Below are positions 34,411-46,917 of a stretch of DNA of 64,000 nucleotides, in pieces; within the stretch, counting starts at the first letter, position 1, and each line of letters starts with the position of its first letter. Source of the DNA: Brachypterus glaber (lineage: Eukaryota > Arthropoda > Insecta > Coleoptera > Kateretidae); NCBI GenBank assembly GCA_958510825.1, contig OY294049.1:24318945-24382944 (forward strand). Reading direction: 5' to 3'. The notes beneath the pieces were generated by a model, which worked only from the letters and a program-made list of their open reading frames with translations, searched no databases and had not been told where the DNA came from. The position numbers and the translations under genes are program-made.

Positions 34411-35825
34411 AGAATCTGCGTGTGCATTTTTTTTTTAGAAATGAATGAAAAATAAACGAGATTATTATCTTTTAATTAGACTTGTTTAAATAAATTATTT
34501 TCTCTTATTAACCAAGTGTTATTCTAATAGTAACAAGTTAATTTAAATAGTAAATTATGTAAACTAAGTTTTTAGTAGTTGAGACTGAATTATTTTTTGC
34601 TGAGACCAAGTAGAGGCAAAAACCACTCAAGTATCTCCATTAAATATAGATGGCATATAATATTTTTTCTCATACCTAAAGCTAATAACTCCATATAGCT
34701 TTAAAATTATTTTGACTTAGTTTGAAAAATGGGTTGAAAAACGTTTTTCAATATTAACTTTTGTCAAAAAGAAACAATTCATTAATATTTAACAATATTT
34801 TGCATGGGGTGACATTTTCTAATTGTTAAATTGACCTAGTTTAGAGATAAATCAATTTAGAACTGAGGTACGGATATACCGGGTGTCCCAAATTTGACTT
34901 CCCGGTCCATATGTCCTTTATTTTAAAAGATAGAAACTTAATAAAAAAAACATATTAAATGGGATCAAAAGTACTTTTAAATCCCACACCAAAATACACC
35001 GCTTATTAACTTACCCCCTTGGAACCACCCCAAACTTTTTGTTTTCACCTGCATAGTTTTTTAGTGATTTTGAAAGCACTGTAAATCTTAATTTAACGGT
35101 GTATTTGACTTTGTTAGTTTTTCACCAGGGATTTGTGGTATCTTGAGTTTTAAGGGTGAGTGCCGTTATCTCGCTAAATATGGATCTTACGATAAAAATG
35201 GATATAATTAATATTTTTAAGGAGAAATTTCCCAAGAATTTTTGTTTGGATCATTTTTTTTTAATATATTATTATCAAACAAGTTATAAATATTAAAAAA
35301 TGGCCATGGTGGGGGTGAAATACCTTTTTCAGCCAAATTATTTATCGGAATTGTAACTCTTGAAATTCTCTATAAGCTTTATACTATGCATTTTCATTGG
35401 ACGTCGAAAGTCGATTTGCGTCCTCTGTAACCGTATCAAAGTACTTATAAAAATTTATAATATATGAAACATAGAGAATTTCAAGAGCTACAAGTTTGCT
35501 CGTCCGATGAATAATTTGGTTGAAAAATGAAAAAAACCAATTTCAACTCCAACATGGCTATTTTTAAATTATTGATTGTTATTAATATATTAAAAAAAAA
35601 TATTCCAATAAAAATTGTTGGAAACTTCCTCTTTACAAAATTGGTTATATTTATTTTTATCGTAAGATGCTTATGAAGCAACTCACCCCTAAAATTCAAG
35701 ATAGCGGACAACCCTTACTCAAATCACCCTTTAAAATATCATTTACTAAAATTTAAATTTATTATTTGACTGGACTATATTATTATTCTATAAATACTTT
35801 ACATTTAAATATTTTGAATTAATTT
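34411..35825. repeat. 1,415-bp tandem unit, copy 2
   Basis: This is nearly identical to copy 1 across its whole length. One visible difference is attaatatttaac here against attaatagttaac in copy 1; another is one T more or less in a T-run. The identity argues for a very recent duplication or an assembly duplication. Confidence 0.88.
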
Positions 35826-36514
35826 TAGAATCTGCGTGTGCATTTTTCTTTCTTAGAAATGAATGAAAAACAAACGAGATTATTATCTTTTAATTAGATT
35901 TTTTTAAATAAATTATTTTCTCTAATTAACCAAGTGTTATTCTAATAGTAACAAGTTAATTTAAATAGTAAATTATGTAAACTAAGTCTTTAGTAGTTGA
36001 GACTGAATTGTTTTTTGATGAAACCAAGTCAAGGCAAAAATCACTCAAGTGCCTCCATTAAATATAGATCGCATATAATATTTTTTCTCATACCTAAAGC
36101 TTGACATAGTTTGAAAAATGGGTTGAAAACCGTTTTTCAATATTAACTTTTGTCAATGTATTAATTCATTAATAATTAACAATATCTTGCATGGGGTGAC
36201 TTTTTCTGATTGTTAAATTGCCTAGTTTAGAGATAAATCAATTTAGAACTGAGGTACGGATATACCGGGTGTCCCAAATTTGACTTCCCGGTCCATATCT
36301 CCTTTATTTTAAAAGATAGAAACTTAATAAAAAAACATATTGAATGGGATCAAAAGTACTTTTAAATCCCACACCAAAATACACCGCTTATTAACTCACC
36401 CCCTTGGAACCACCCCAAACTTTTTGTTTTCAAATAGCATCTGCATAGTTTTTTTAGTGATTTTGAAAGCACTGTAAATCTTAATTTAACTTTGTATTTA
36501 CCTTAAGGGGAAGT
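35826..36514. repeat. 1,415-bp tandem unit, partial diverged copy 3
   Basis: It begins with the same agaatctgcgtgtgcattt and follows copies 1 and 2 to about 36500 with many substitutions and small deletions. It then departs into the rest of an ATACCGGGTGTCCC MITE. Confidence 0.8.
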
Positions 36515-37095
36515 AGCATAACCTTAAAAAAAATAAAAGCTTTTGGTTTTGGAAAAAAATGATTTTTTCTTTCATTTTTTTTTTTAATATTTTTATCTAA
36601 GAAGTTTTTTTGAAAAACTATTTAAAAAAAAAATAAAAAATTTTTTAAAAAATTAACATTTCAAAAAAATTAGTTTTTTTTTTTCAAAAAAACTTCTTTT
36701 TTTTTAAGAATTAAAAATTTTTGAAAAAAAAATCAGTTTTTTCAAAAAAAAATATATATATATATATTATATATATACATATACATATACATACATACAT
36801 ACATACATACAAAAATATGTATATTGTTTTATTTTAGGTTACTTCTCCTTCTCCTACAAAGTGTAATACACCTTTAAATTCAGAATTTACAGTGCTTTCA
36901 CTAAAAAAACTATGAGGGTGCTTTTTGAAAAAAAAAAAATTTAGGGTGGTTCCTAGGGGATGAGGTGTGTTTTGAGGTGGAATTTAAAAGTACTTTTGAT
37001 CCCATTTAATATGTTTTTTTTTTTAATTAGGTTTCTATCTTTGAAAATAGCGAATATATTGGCCGAGAAGTAAAATTTTGGGAAACCTCTATGTA
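36261..37095. mobile_element. MITE with TATACCGGGTGTCCCAAATTTGAC termini
   Basis: The left arm (tataccgggtgtcccaaatt, gatagaaacttaataaaaaa, gggatcaaaagtacttttaa) is inverted at 36890-37095 (ttaaaagtacttttgatccc, aggtttctatcttt, cgagaagtaaaattttggga). The right terminus is decayed. The left half of the same element is embedded in both 1,415-bp units. The middle holds homopolymer A/T and a TA/CATA microsatellite. Confidence 0.78.
36755..36812. repeat. (TA)n and (CATA)n microsatellite
   Basis: atatatatatatata then catatacatatacatacata run, inside the MITE at 36261-37095. Confidence 0.9.
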
Positions 37096-37900
37096 TAAAT
37101 TAAATTTATAAAATTAAAATACTTTCTTTTCAGTGTATGTTTTTAGGTTTAAAGTTAAAGAAAAATTAGGTTTTTTATACATCAAAATGTTCAAAATAGC
37201 TGCAAGATTAGATTTTTTTGTCATTTGTTTGAATTAATTAATTTGATAAAAAGTTAAAACGTTGGACTCCTCTTTTTGCGAAAACGTTAAAAGTTAAAAA
37301 GTTCAAGTTTAGGGCTCTGTTACTAACAAACAAAAAATATATTTATGCAAAAATGTTTACAAAACCTTATAGCTCAATCATTTAGCAATGCAATGGTGTG
37401 TAGTTTATGCCAAAATTAAAAAAAAAACGTTTTTTTTTTTTTTAAAAGTCCAAACGAAAATTTTACTGTGTATCAGGTTAAAGTAGCAAAGTTTTATATG
37501 CAATTGTACATTTCATTGTACATACTACTTTGGAACTGTAACCTGACGATACGTTAAAAAGAGATAAAATACTTCCCATAGAGTTCTCCTCCCTCATTAA
37601 GTAGGGGATGTACAAGAACAAGAAGCAGTTCGACAAATTTTCCTAATTTGATATAAACCCTTCTTTGTTTCGAAAATAATTCCCTTTTCATTATACCAAT
37701 TATTTTATTTGTCTTTTAGCAAACAGACATTTATTGTTTTAATTAAACGGTATGATTATTTTATTCCAAAACAAATCCGGTGACAGAACTTTAATCTGGC
37801 GTCACTTATTGCAAATTACAGACATTCTCACAATGCATCTCGATGGAGGGGACATATTAATTTTCTCCCTTAATAATTAATTAAGTAATTAATTAATAGT
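37096..37900. other. Intron sequence, nothing recognised
   Basis: No gene or element; ordinary AT-rich sequence with a slightly more mixed stretch at 37480-37680. Confidence 0.5.
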
Positions 37901-37904
37901 AATT

Positions 37905-38038
37905 ATATACCAAGGTAGAGAAGAAATATTTTATAGCCGAGCATATTAAATCCTGAGCTGCGTAGCAACGAGGGATTTAAGAGAGCGAGGCTATAATAGT
38001 CTTCTCTACCGTAGTTTATATATTAGTTTTTTCACTAC
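37905..38038. mobile_element. Palindromic MITE, TATATACCAAGGTAGAGAAGA family, copy 1
   Basis: tatataccaaggtagagaag is inverted at 38000-38022 (cttctctaccgtagtttata). Inner palindromes include tatagccgagc / gcgaggctata and taaatcctgagc / gagggattta. About 570 bases separate it from its sister copy. Confidence 0.82.
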
Positions 38039-38458
38039 TAGCACTATTTAACTATTTTTATTCAAATAATAAAATAAATTATTAACAGAAATTACGTCTC
38101 TTGAAATTTTCATAAAATCAAGTAGCCTTGATTAATGACATTCGCTCAAATAAACACTTCGAACTGACGTTTAAAAATTTAGTTTTTTAATTTTTTTTTA
38201 TTTTTATAATATTTAGCCAATTATTGATTGTATTAGTTGGTAATAATTATAATTAATTATATTTAATAAAAGTTATTTAAAGCTATTTTCTTGGGTTTAA
38301 TTAGTAAAAATTGCACATAGAACTGAAATGTCTAAAGTGACAGAAATTAATTGTTTATAAAATTTACTTCTACTAGGAGAGAAACAATTATTATTGCTAT
38401 AGGTGAAGAAAATTGATTTCAACGTCTGAAAACATGATAAGTAATGGTATGTTCTAAA

Positions 38459-38619
38459 GCTAGTAGTGAAAAATATTAATTATATACCAAGGTAGAGAAA
38501 AGATTTTTTATAGCCGAGCGTATTAAATCCCGAGCTACGTAGCAGCGAGGGATTTAAGAGTGCGAGGCTATAATAGTCTTCTCTACCGTGGTTTATATAT
38601 TATTTTTTTCACTACTAGT
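38459..38619. mobile_element. Palindromic MITE, same family, copy 2
   Basis: The arms are longer here, beginning ctagtagtgaaaaatattaa and ending ttttttcactactag. The core (ccaaggtagagaa ... ttctctaccg, tatagccgagcgtattaaat, gagggatttaagagtgcgag) matches copy 1. Confidence 0.83.
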
Positions 38620-39199
38620 GCATTTATTCTTATTATTTAATATTTTTATATCAATAATAAACTAAAATGTTTGCTGGATCGATCTTAATAAACAGCGCAA
38701 AAACAAGTAGCCTTTGAAATAGCCATTTCTGAAATCAAATGAATAAATTGATTTATTCACTAAAAGTTGACAGTTCTAGTGTGTTGCATTTTAATATTTT
38801 TTAAAATACCTATACTTTGTCACGTCACACCAGCGTACACCCATTCACCCCTTGTCACAAAGTGTCACAAAATCTAGGATCCTCCTAAAAGTGTCATATT
38901 AATTATGAACGTCTCCTAAAGGCAGTACTTGCAAGAGCTTTAAAAGAGTCGATTTTTTGGCGTTTATACCCATATTTATAATCTTTTGCCCCCTTAAAAA
39001 TCTTATGTTATTTGCTAACTTTACTATTTTCTTAACTCAAATATATTTTCTAGATACGTTGGAGTCATTGAAACAATGAGAAAAACTATATGTTTTTATT
39101 TTTAAATATTAATTATTGGTATTATAATATACTTAGCATATAATATAATATAGTATTATAATTAAGTTATAATGTACATTTTTATAAGTATTATATATA
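38620..39199. other. Intron sequence, nothing recognised
   Basis: No supported feature. Confidence 0.5.
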
Positions 39200-39448
39200 G
39201 TCGGCTTACAAGTAAAGAGCACTAAGTCCAAAAACATGGTTTTGAGATATTGACAAATTTAACTTTTATTGTTGTTTTTTAATTTTTGTAATAATTGTTT
39301 TTGGAAAAAAACTACCGCAAATTGCAATGACATGTTTGGACATAATAATGTCCCATTTGCAGTTAAATAAAGAAAAATTAAAGTAGTTTAATTCAACTAA
39401 ATTTGAAAAAAGACATGGACTTAGTGCCTTTTACTTGTAGGCCCACGA
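39200..39448. mobile_element. MITE, GTCGGCTTACAAGTAAAGAGCAC termini, copy 1
   Basis: gtcggcttacaagtaaagag-cactaagtcc is inverted at 39417-39448 (ggacttagtgccttttactt-gtaggcccacgac). It is followed after one base by a second element with the same left terminus. Confidence 0.85.
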
Positions 39449-39449
39449 C

Positions 39450-40257
39450 GTCGGCTTACAAGTAAAGAGCACTAAGTCAATAAAATAATATAAAAAACAA
39501 CTATTTAAAATTAAAACCCTTCTATTAATTAAACCTAATGTATAACTATAAAGTAGAAAACAAGATATTTACATAAATTTTCAAAAACTAGATTTTTAAA
39601 AGAAGGGTTTGGACTTTTTGATTGTTTAAAGAACGTTTCCAAAATTAATAATAATAATAATTAATTAGTATTAATTATATGAAACTGCTTACTATGCACG
39701 AACTAAGACAGTTTTCAGAGGCCATCGGCTGTGCCGGCAAAGAAGCATCTCCTAAAGTCAATAATTATAATGAATCATTATTAATGATAAAACACTTCAC
39801 GGCGCATTTCTAAGGAATGTTTTCTGTTGTCGCGAACTTTAGTTTTTTTTATATTCTTGTTATTTCTGTTCTGTCTCTATTCCATCTACTTTAACATAGC
39901 AAAATTTGAATTCGTTTGTCAGTACAATAAATAAAGCGATATTGTATCATATAAATGATTCAAGCAATCATATTTTTATTAATTTATTCTTTTAAGAAAG
40001 TTGCTTAGTGCAGAAACAATTGAAATAATCTACAAGTAACACGCACTAAGTGCACTAAGTGACTTAGTGCCTATTGCCAGATAAAATTTTAATCAAAATC
40101 AAATTGGTGCGTTTTGTATAGTGGGTAACTCCCTTGGCAGTCCACCTAGAAGTTAGTTCGGTTTACCTATACATAGATCCTCAAAAATTAATTACAGTGC
40201 CATTAAAATCCCATTTTTGCAAAAAAGTGACTTAGTGCCTTTTACTTGTATGCCGAC
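39450..40257. mobile_element. MITE, GTCGGCTTACAAGTAAAGAGCAC termini, copy 2
   Basis: Left gtcggcttacaagtaaagag, right cttttacttgtatgccgac (to 40257), about 808 bases. Additional internal tgacttagtgcc motifs lie near 40060. Copies 1 and 2 abut head to tail; the pair is flanked by tatata on both sides. Confidence 0.83.
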
Positions 40258-40296
40258 GATATATTTTTTATGTAGATATTATAGTTTTTTGCTTAT

Positions 40297-40652
40297 TAAT
40301 AATACTGGTTGGATAGAAATAACATTTATCGGGGGTAAGTCAAAATAAGAATTAAAATATTTTTTAAAGTAAATATACACTTTTTTTAAAGTAAATATAC
40401 ACTTTGAATTTTATACCACTATGTAGAGGCTTATTTTATATAGTGATTCACTTGGAAAATAAAAAAAAAATATTTTTTGTTTTTTTCATGTTCCAAGTAA
40501 ATCACAATGTAGAAACAGTATCATCGATGTGACCTGTCTGGTTAGTGAAATAGAGTTTAACGTGTCTATTCACTTTAAAAAATAGTTTTTTTTTATTCTT
40601 AATTTTGCTTACCCTCGGTAAATGAATACTTCGATCCGACCAGTTTTTATTA
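40297..40652. mobile_element. MITE, TAATAATACTGGTTGGAT termini
   Basis: taataatactggttggatag is inverted at 40630-40652 (cgatccgaccagtttttatta). The arms continue via tcgggggtaag / cttaccctcgg and aaaatattttttaaagt / actttaaaaaatagttttt. Within the left arm, actttttttaaagtaaatat is locally duplicated. Confidence 0.8.
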
Positions 40653-41338
40653 CCAACTGCCAGATAAAAATACAAACATAACATTAATTCTTATTGCCAT
40701 GCATCTAAATTTTCCGAGCCATTTTCCGTTAAAAAGTATTCTTCACTACTAAATATATAGATAATTTCGGCGGGAGTTTTAAAGTCACGTATCTTAATAT
40801 TCAAATACGGACATAAAATGTTGCGTGTTTTTAACAAAAATTAAAGCACAATTGTATAGGATAATAACTTCCTGTCCATTTATATCTGAATATTCAGATT
40901 TGCTTTTTACAGTGTCATAAAAGTTTTAATATTGCAGGCCGAGTATCTAATGAAATCTTGCAGGAGGTGTCAAAAATCCTGAAAAAATTACTTGCATAAA
41001 TTATGCATGGACCCTTAAAACAACGATAGTTTTTTGTATGTAAATAAATATAAATATAAATTTATATTTATGTATTTAAATATATCTAATCATTATATTT
41101 AATTAGTTATAACTTGCCCATTATGATTGTGAGTGATGTATAGAAACTTTCTATTAGAAATGGTTAATTTTCAAAACCACATTGGTTTACTGTAGTTTAG
41201 CTTATTAAAAATTTAATCTTAATCCATCATAATCATAAATTCAATAAATTAATAATTGATTAAGGCAATTTTCAATTAAAGTTTGATCAATTTGAGGTTA
41301 CAAGTTTCACATTAATCTATAAAGTGCATTATATGAGG
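40653..41338. other. Intron sequence, nothing recognised
   Basis: AT-rich sequence without supported features. Confidence 0.5.
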
Positions 41339-42285
41339 CGTATAGTGCTAGAGTGGCCCATCTCACTTTATGGAAATATCGAGATAGTGGCTATTTAAAT
41401 TTCTCTGATTTTTAATCTTTGATCTAGGACGCATTATTTTATTTAAAAATTTTCTGTTAGGGTTTTTAGACTCAACCAACATTAAGGTAATGTATGACAA
41501 TTTATTTTACTTTCTTTACTTTCTTAGAGAAAAAAATTGGTGGGTCACTATTGAACTATACATTGTGTTCATTTTGGGCTATTGCATTACGAACGAGATC
41601 TACCTTCAACAACACACGTTTTTTTTTAGTAGATCTAACCTCACATTTTATTTTGAAATTTTAATTATTTTTACATGTGAAAGAAATGTTCGTTATTTAA
41701 TAACAGAATAGTCAAAATACCAATAATTATGCTCTAGAATAGTTAAATAAACGTTTTTTTACTGTTCTTGGAGTAATTACCTTTAGAAATGAAGAATAAC
41801 TAACGCGTAAACATTGTTCAAGTACCTAAAGCGATTTCAGTTCCTATGATCTCAAAGTTTAAGGTAAGTTGTAATTATTTTTTATTAATAAAGCAAAATT
41901 TACAAAATTGATAACATAACGTTCCTACATTTTTGCAGAAAATGATTTGTTTGGGGGCGAACAAATAACTTTCTCGATAAAACAAATTTTGGCTTTTTTA
42001 AAAATCTCTAAAAATATCTTTATAAATCCTTGGTAAAACTTGCCTTGTTAGCTTTTATAAGAATAAAATTGACATTTTTAATCAACATCCCCAATAATAT
42101 GTTTGACTGGTGGGACACTCTTGCACTAATAAAAGCCATAATTTTAATAATGCAATAGTGCTTTAAATGCTTGTATCGTGCCAAAAAGAAAACCCTCTGT
42201 TATGAGGGTGGTATGTAATGAAAGATATAGATGTCCTTATTACATTTATAAAAAAAACACATATGGGCCACTCTTGCACTATACT
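41339..42285. mobile_element. Element with GTATAGTGCTAGAGTGGCCCAT inverted termini
   Basis: cgtatagtgctagagtggcc at 41339 is inverted at 42262-42285 (ggccactcttgcactatac). It is about 947 bases long. The 73-codon plus frame inside (41490-41711) is hydrophobic and shows no transposase motif. Confidence 0.72.
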
Positions 42286-42565
42286 ACTCCAAAAAATTAA
42301 GGAGACAAAACATTTTAATTTTTTTAGTGTTTTAGAGCCGTATCTTTGTGAAAAATAGTTGTATCGAGATGGAAAAAATCATTTATTCAATACATACAGA
42401 TAATGAGATAATTACCAGCTTTATTTTAAATAGATAAACCCAATAATAACCCACGCGTGGCTAATACTTTATTGAGTGGATAATTATTTATTTTACTTAC
42501 TCAACTGTCACTTGTCAAATTATTTTCTTGTAAATGTCATTAAAATTTTTAATAAAAATATGAAT

Positions 42566-42710
42566 TTCTAAGCTATTTATTGGATAAAACCTTGTATGGC
42601 ACTCATGGGTAAACCAATATTGCCCTCTCGAAAATTAACCTGCTTGGCTGACGCCCCAGGTTAATTTTCTCATGGGCAATATCTTACTTTACCCACTAGT
42701 ACAATAAATA
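42566..42710. mobile_element. Small palindromic MITE
   Basis: ttatttattggataaa...actcatgggtaaaccaatattgccct and cgaaaattaacctg are inverted as caggttaattttct, catgggcaatatcttacttt and acccactagtacaataaata. The loop is gcttggctgacgcc. Confidence 0.72.
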
Positions 42711-44610
42711 ACTATTTACAGCTTCAAGTTTCTAGTTCTGTTTAACGAAAAAAAAAACATTTTTTATATTTTTCGATTTTTTTTTCTAAAATTTAACCTT
42801 TGACGATGATTACACAATGTTTACTATACATTGTTTAAGATGAATACACTTGTTTCTTTAACTGTTTTTTAAAAAATTGATCAATCGGCCCGGAAAAACG
42901 GGTTGATGCATCATTTTGAAAATTTAAAGGACTATTGAGGGTACATTAAGCTGTAAAAAATCTTGGATCATTAGACTTCCCATTTGTAAAGAAGCGGTAG
43001 ATTTACTAAAAAAAACATAAAAAAGTAATTTTTTTGTAATTTTTTCAAATTAATGTTGAGGCTGAAAAAAATTTTTTTTTCTTAAACAGTCATAGAAGGC
43101 TTTTGTAGGATATTTATTTAAGTTTTTAAAGCTGCCCTCAAATTTACTGTGTGATCCTTGGTTGCTGAAGGAACAAAGACAAAATGATCTTTTTCCATTG
43201 AAAGTCAGATATCTCAACAAAAAATTGACATAGAGAAACCAAAAACAAAAACATAAAACAAATTGGAGCAAACTAACTAACTAACTTATATATTGGTTTA
43301 ATTGAAAAAAAAATCCCGAGCCTATGGATCCTTAAAAAAAAAATTGGAAATTTTTTGTCTCGCGCTATATTTATTATTGCGCCATAATGGTAGCACAGAA
43401 AATTTTTCTGACAAAATATCTCGAAACTAGAAACTTAAAGCTTTAAAATGGAGCCCTTTAAAAATTAATTTACTGAATACTTACGATTAAAGCAACAGAA
43501 CAACGTACTGTATTTAATGGCTAAAATTGCGAGGGGTTAAAAATATACAAAAAAATCGTTTAGTATTTAATACGGTAACAGATTCTCGGTTTCCAGGTAA
43601 AGAATATACCTTATCTATTTGCGTTTCATAATTACGTTTTTGTACTTTTGGTATGCGTGTTACAATAAGCTTAATTGTGAAAACAGATTTAGTAATTTTT
43701 TTATTAATTGTAAAAAAGTTTTGGGATTTTTTTTACTTAAGTTGGTAACAAAAACAAATAAAAATTTACATGACATTTCTAAAAATTTTGGTATTCTCTA
43801 TTTATCTAAATATTTTAAAACAGGTAAAATTCTTATAAAATATTAATAAATAAGTATGTTTTTGTTGTTTAGTGTGTGATTTTGGGCATTTTTTGGTTTT
43901 GTGTCAGTTAAGTTCAAGTTATTCTCAAGTAAGTCCCAAACAGTAGAATTGGAGGTGCTTGGCAGACAGGAAGAAAAAATTTTAGACACCTCTGTACACT
44001 GGAGTACGTGTTAACTCTTCCTCATTCATTTTTATTCAAAATAAGTATAAAAATACACTAAAAACTTTAAAAAGTTTGTAACTATTATGAATTTGTAATA
44101 AAAAAACAAATGAAAAAATTAAAATTGTCAGTGTTACCAATATAAACAAATAAAATTTTGCAAACCAGTCATATTGAAATTATTCAAAACTAAAGTACTT
44201 TGTAAGCAAAATAAAACGCGCAAATAGATAAAATAGTACAAAGAACTCTTTCCATGAGACATTTGATGCACTCGTCCACTGGAAAACTTCCCACATGGAC
44301 CCGTGCACCAAAATAGTATCTTATGTAAGTAATTTGTCCTTTAATATACTATTATAGTGGCATATTTTTTGTGGTCTTTTGTGGTTAAAGTTTTTTTACA
44401 GAAAAAAATATAATTTTTTTTTTATAAAAAACAAGAATTTACGTTTTCCAAGTCGAAAACTTAGGTACTTTAATTTTTATTCTACAAATAAGTTTTTGAT
44501 TTTTTTTTTAATATTGTTTTCGTTTAAATCCAGTTTTTCAATACAAGAATTTATATTAGTTTTACTCTTCCCGTATATTTTTAAGGCTTATTCACTGCCT
44601 GAATAATATT
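42711..44610. other. AT-rich intron sequence, nothing recognised
   Basis: Several short frames (43050-43271 minus, 43619-43846 plus, 44379-44606 plus) are Phe/Lys/Asn-rich and typical of chance in such base composition. Confidence 0.5.
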
Positions 44611-44754
44611 TAAGGCCTATCCAGAAGCTTGCATAAGAACATATTTAAAGAATGCGATGCCGTGATTACAAGATACCTGGCGGCACATCAAGCCTATCAC
44701 GGCATCGCATTCTTATGTACTATGTTGTTATGCGAGCATGTGGATATGCCCTTA
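44611..44754. mobile_element. MITE, TAAGGCCTATCCAGA termini, copy 1
   Basis: taaggcctatccagaagctt-gcataagaac is inverted as gttatgcgagcatgtggata-tgccctta. The inner arms gaatgcgatgccgtgat / atcacggcatcgcattc also pair. A shorter copy lies at 48822-48940. Confidence 0.83.
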
Positions 44755-45183
44755 GGTATAAATACCACTAACTAAACTAAGCCGTTCTGTACTTTTGATT
44801 ACCCAAAAAGAATGATGGCTTCTTACATGGCCAATAAAAATGACAAAATGGCTTAGTTTAGTAAGTAATATTTACGCCTAAATCAGCCTTTATTAAATAA
44901 AAAAAAAATTAAACATTGTGGAGGAGATTATTTACTATTTCTTTGCTGAATACAAATGTATTCGTTTAAGTTAAAACCATGAGTAATTAATTTGTTATAT
45001 TTAAAACAGAAAATCGCTTTTTATTTTGATTGATATTACTACAATACTTAATTCTCCAAAGAAGATTTTTTTGCTTTGTTGGGGAAAAATTTAAGGTTTT
45101 ATTTCAAAGGACACAATATTTTTAAATTAAGTTATATAATATACTTCAAATGCGGGAGATTAAGAATATATTTTTTGTACGGC

Positions 45184-45875
45184 TGGTTTAGAATATAGGC
45201 AAATACACACACTTTTCAAATAGAATAAATCCATATCTAGATACGGTGTGACTATTCCGTATCAAGTATTAGAATAAGCACATGTGGTGCCATCTGTTGT
45301 CTATAAAATAAAAGAAAACTCCAGCAAAATTACCAAAAAAATATACCTATAACTTACGATGAAACATTAAATAATTTAATGCAATTTTAAGTTTTGCGTT
45401 AAAATTACATAAAGTTAATTAGTTTTTCTTAATATGCAAACCAGTTTCTAATTAATTTAGTTAAAAAAAAGGTGCTCCATCTATGGTTGATTCTTTAAAC
45501 CACGATATGTCACAATAGTAGACGTAACCTTCAGTTTTTGGATTATGATTTGTAAATAGGTGGTAAAATTCAATAAAAAGTACTTATTTGATAACATTCT
45601 TAAATAATATTGGGTGCTGTATTTAAAAATATGTGTTTTCTTGCATTTACAATGTCTAGTGAGAAGAAACATTGTCTTCAACCTTGTTCCGCAGTTTAAA
45701 GCCATACCAGTGATTCATATTTGCAGTCAAAGAAAAAATATAGTCTATAACACGTATGAAATATTCATTCCGCGCTCGCGGGACCGTCATACTCGCCTTC
45801 CGGCTTGTAAGACAAACTTTTCGTTTGCGAGGAATATTGTCTATTCCATACTAGTTATAGAATATACTATTACAT
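45184..45875 (+). repeat. Repeat family (CACATGTGGTGCCATCTG), copy at 45 kb
   Basis: ggcaaatacacacacttttc, tctagatacggtgtgactat, tccgtatcaagt, agcacatgtggtgccatctg, ttaaattacataaagtt, aaaatatgtgttttcttgca and ttcatatttgcagtcaaaga occur in the same order at 60495-61700. It ends in a palindromic MITE (45737-45873: tagtctataacacgtatgaa ... tattccatactagttataga) with a GC-rich centre (cgcgctcgcgggaccgtc). Confidence 0.8.
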
Positions 45876-46379
45876 CAAAGAATATATTCTTTTCGCTACA
45901 TACAAACCACATAATATACTACTGTCATTTAAAAGTTAAATAACTTTGATTTACATTAAATAATTTTTGTTTGAACAGTAACCTACACATAGAAAAATAT
46001 CGTAAGTCAAGAATATGGTGATTTGTATATAATGAAGAAAATATATTCTTCTTTTATGCATACCATATTCTTATCCTTTCTTATTTGAGAATATATTCTC
46101 CTTTTAAGCATACCATATTTTTATATTCTCTTCAATATATCCAGATCACATTCTTGATTTAAGACAATATTTTTTTCTGTGTACTTACAATGCCCAAACA
46201 ATAGGTTATCTAAAATTTAGATAACTTTATTTAATTTTTATTTGTTTACCCAACAGAAATGGCACTTTTTGTTGTAATACAGCAATATATGTTTACATAC
46301 AAGTACTTACAAGTACTATTTTATCAATTTGATAATATTGATTTTCGACGGAATGTAATAGGTATTAAATTTTACTTAC
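45876..46379. other. Intron next to exon B
   Basis: At 46015-46165, variants of agaatat-ttctt-ttta-gcataccat form a small repeat. No coding sequence before the exon B donor. Confidence 0.5.
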
Positions 46380-46510
46380 ATTGTGAAACCAGGTTATCCG
46401 ATGTTGTTTTGGATTTGCCTTAATATTGCATTCAAAATAGACATCATCGCCCTCTTTTATGTCTTCTGGATTTAAGGTATTTCCAAGGTGTAACGATACT
46501 TGTGGAGGAT
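46380..46510 (-). CDS. Sidestep-family Ig protein, exon B (first half of the next Ig domain)
   Basis: A 131-base minus-strand exon with acceptor tttgtttcag (from 46511) and donor GTAAG just below 46380. Its first two bases complete a Tyr codon with the last base of exon A, restoring LNVV-Y-PPQVSLHLG. It then gives 43 codons including TLNPEDIKEGDDVYFECNIK and ANPKQHRITWFHN. The run IKEGDDVYFECxIxANP...WxHN is a strong hallmark of the fourth Ig domain of Side-family proteins. The Cys of YFECN is the B-strand cysteine and the Trp of TWFHN the core tryptophan. The exon ends in phase 0. It lies 16.2 kb downstream, in transcript order, from exon A. A cytoplasmic or secreted alternative is unlikely given the Ig pattern. 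Confidence 0.92.
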
Positions 46511-46917
46511 CTGAAACAAATTTAATTTTTTAACTACTAATCTTCAAATAGCTAAAATATTGTATGTATTTTCCCTTTTCTAAATAATAATTAAAAATAA
46601 AATTCTGTGTCTAGAACTGTGTACAAAATGGATATGCATAAGTGCATGGGTATATTTGTTTTCTCTCATCTGAAGGTTTTTATTTACGCCACGTCACCTA
46701 GCTAAAATTTTAGAGGAGTAACTTACGACTTACACTTACACAATGTGTAAGTGTAATTATACCTATACATTAAGGTGTAGTGAAAAAGGTAGTTGTGAAA
46801 TTTGAGTCAAATATTGAGTCAAACATTGAGTTCCGGAATTCCGTAATACTCCTTGTATTTACTCTTAGCTTTATGCGAACCCAGTTTGGTCAATTCAAAA
46901 CTGGTAATTATACGCTT

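Larger units (their letters stand above)
10890..46379 (-). other. Intron between Ig exons B and C, about 35.5 kb
   Basis: This phase-0 intron is bounded by GTAAGT next to exon B and ttttttttcag next to exon C. It falls in the middle of an Ig domain. It contains SINEs, LINE fragments, tRNA-like arrays, the 1.4-kb duplication and many MITEs described separately. I saw no further exon of the gene inside it, and the protein reads continuously across it. Confidence 0.85.

Noticed and set aside
34065..35711. Two identical 76-codon minus frames
   Set aside because: They sit in the two 1,415-bp tandem units and are AT-rich by-products without a family.
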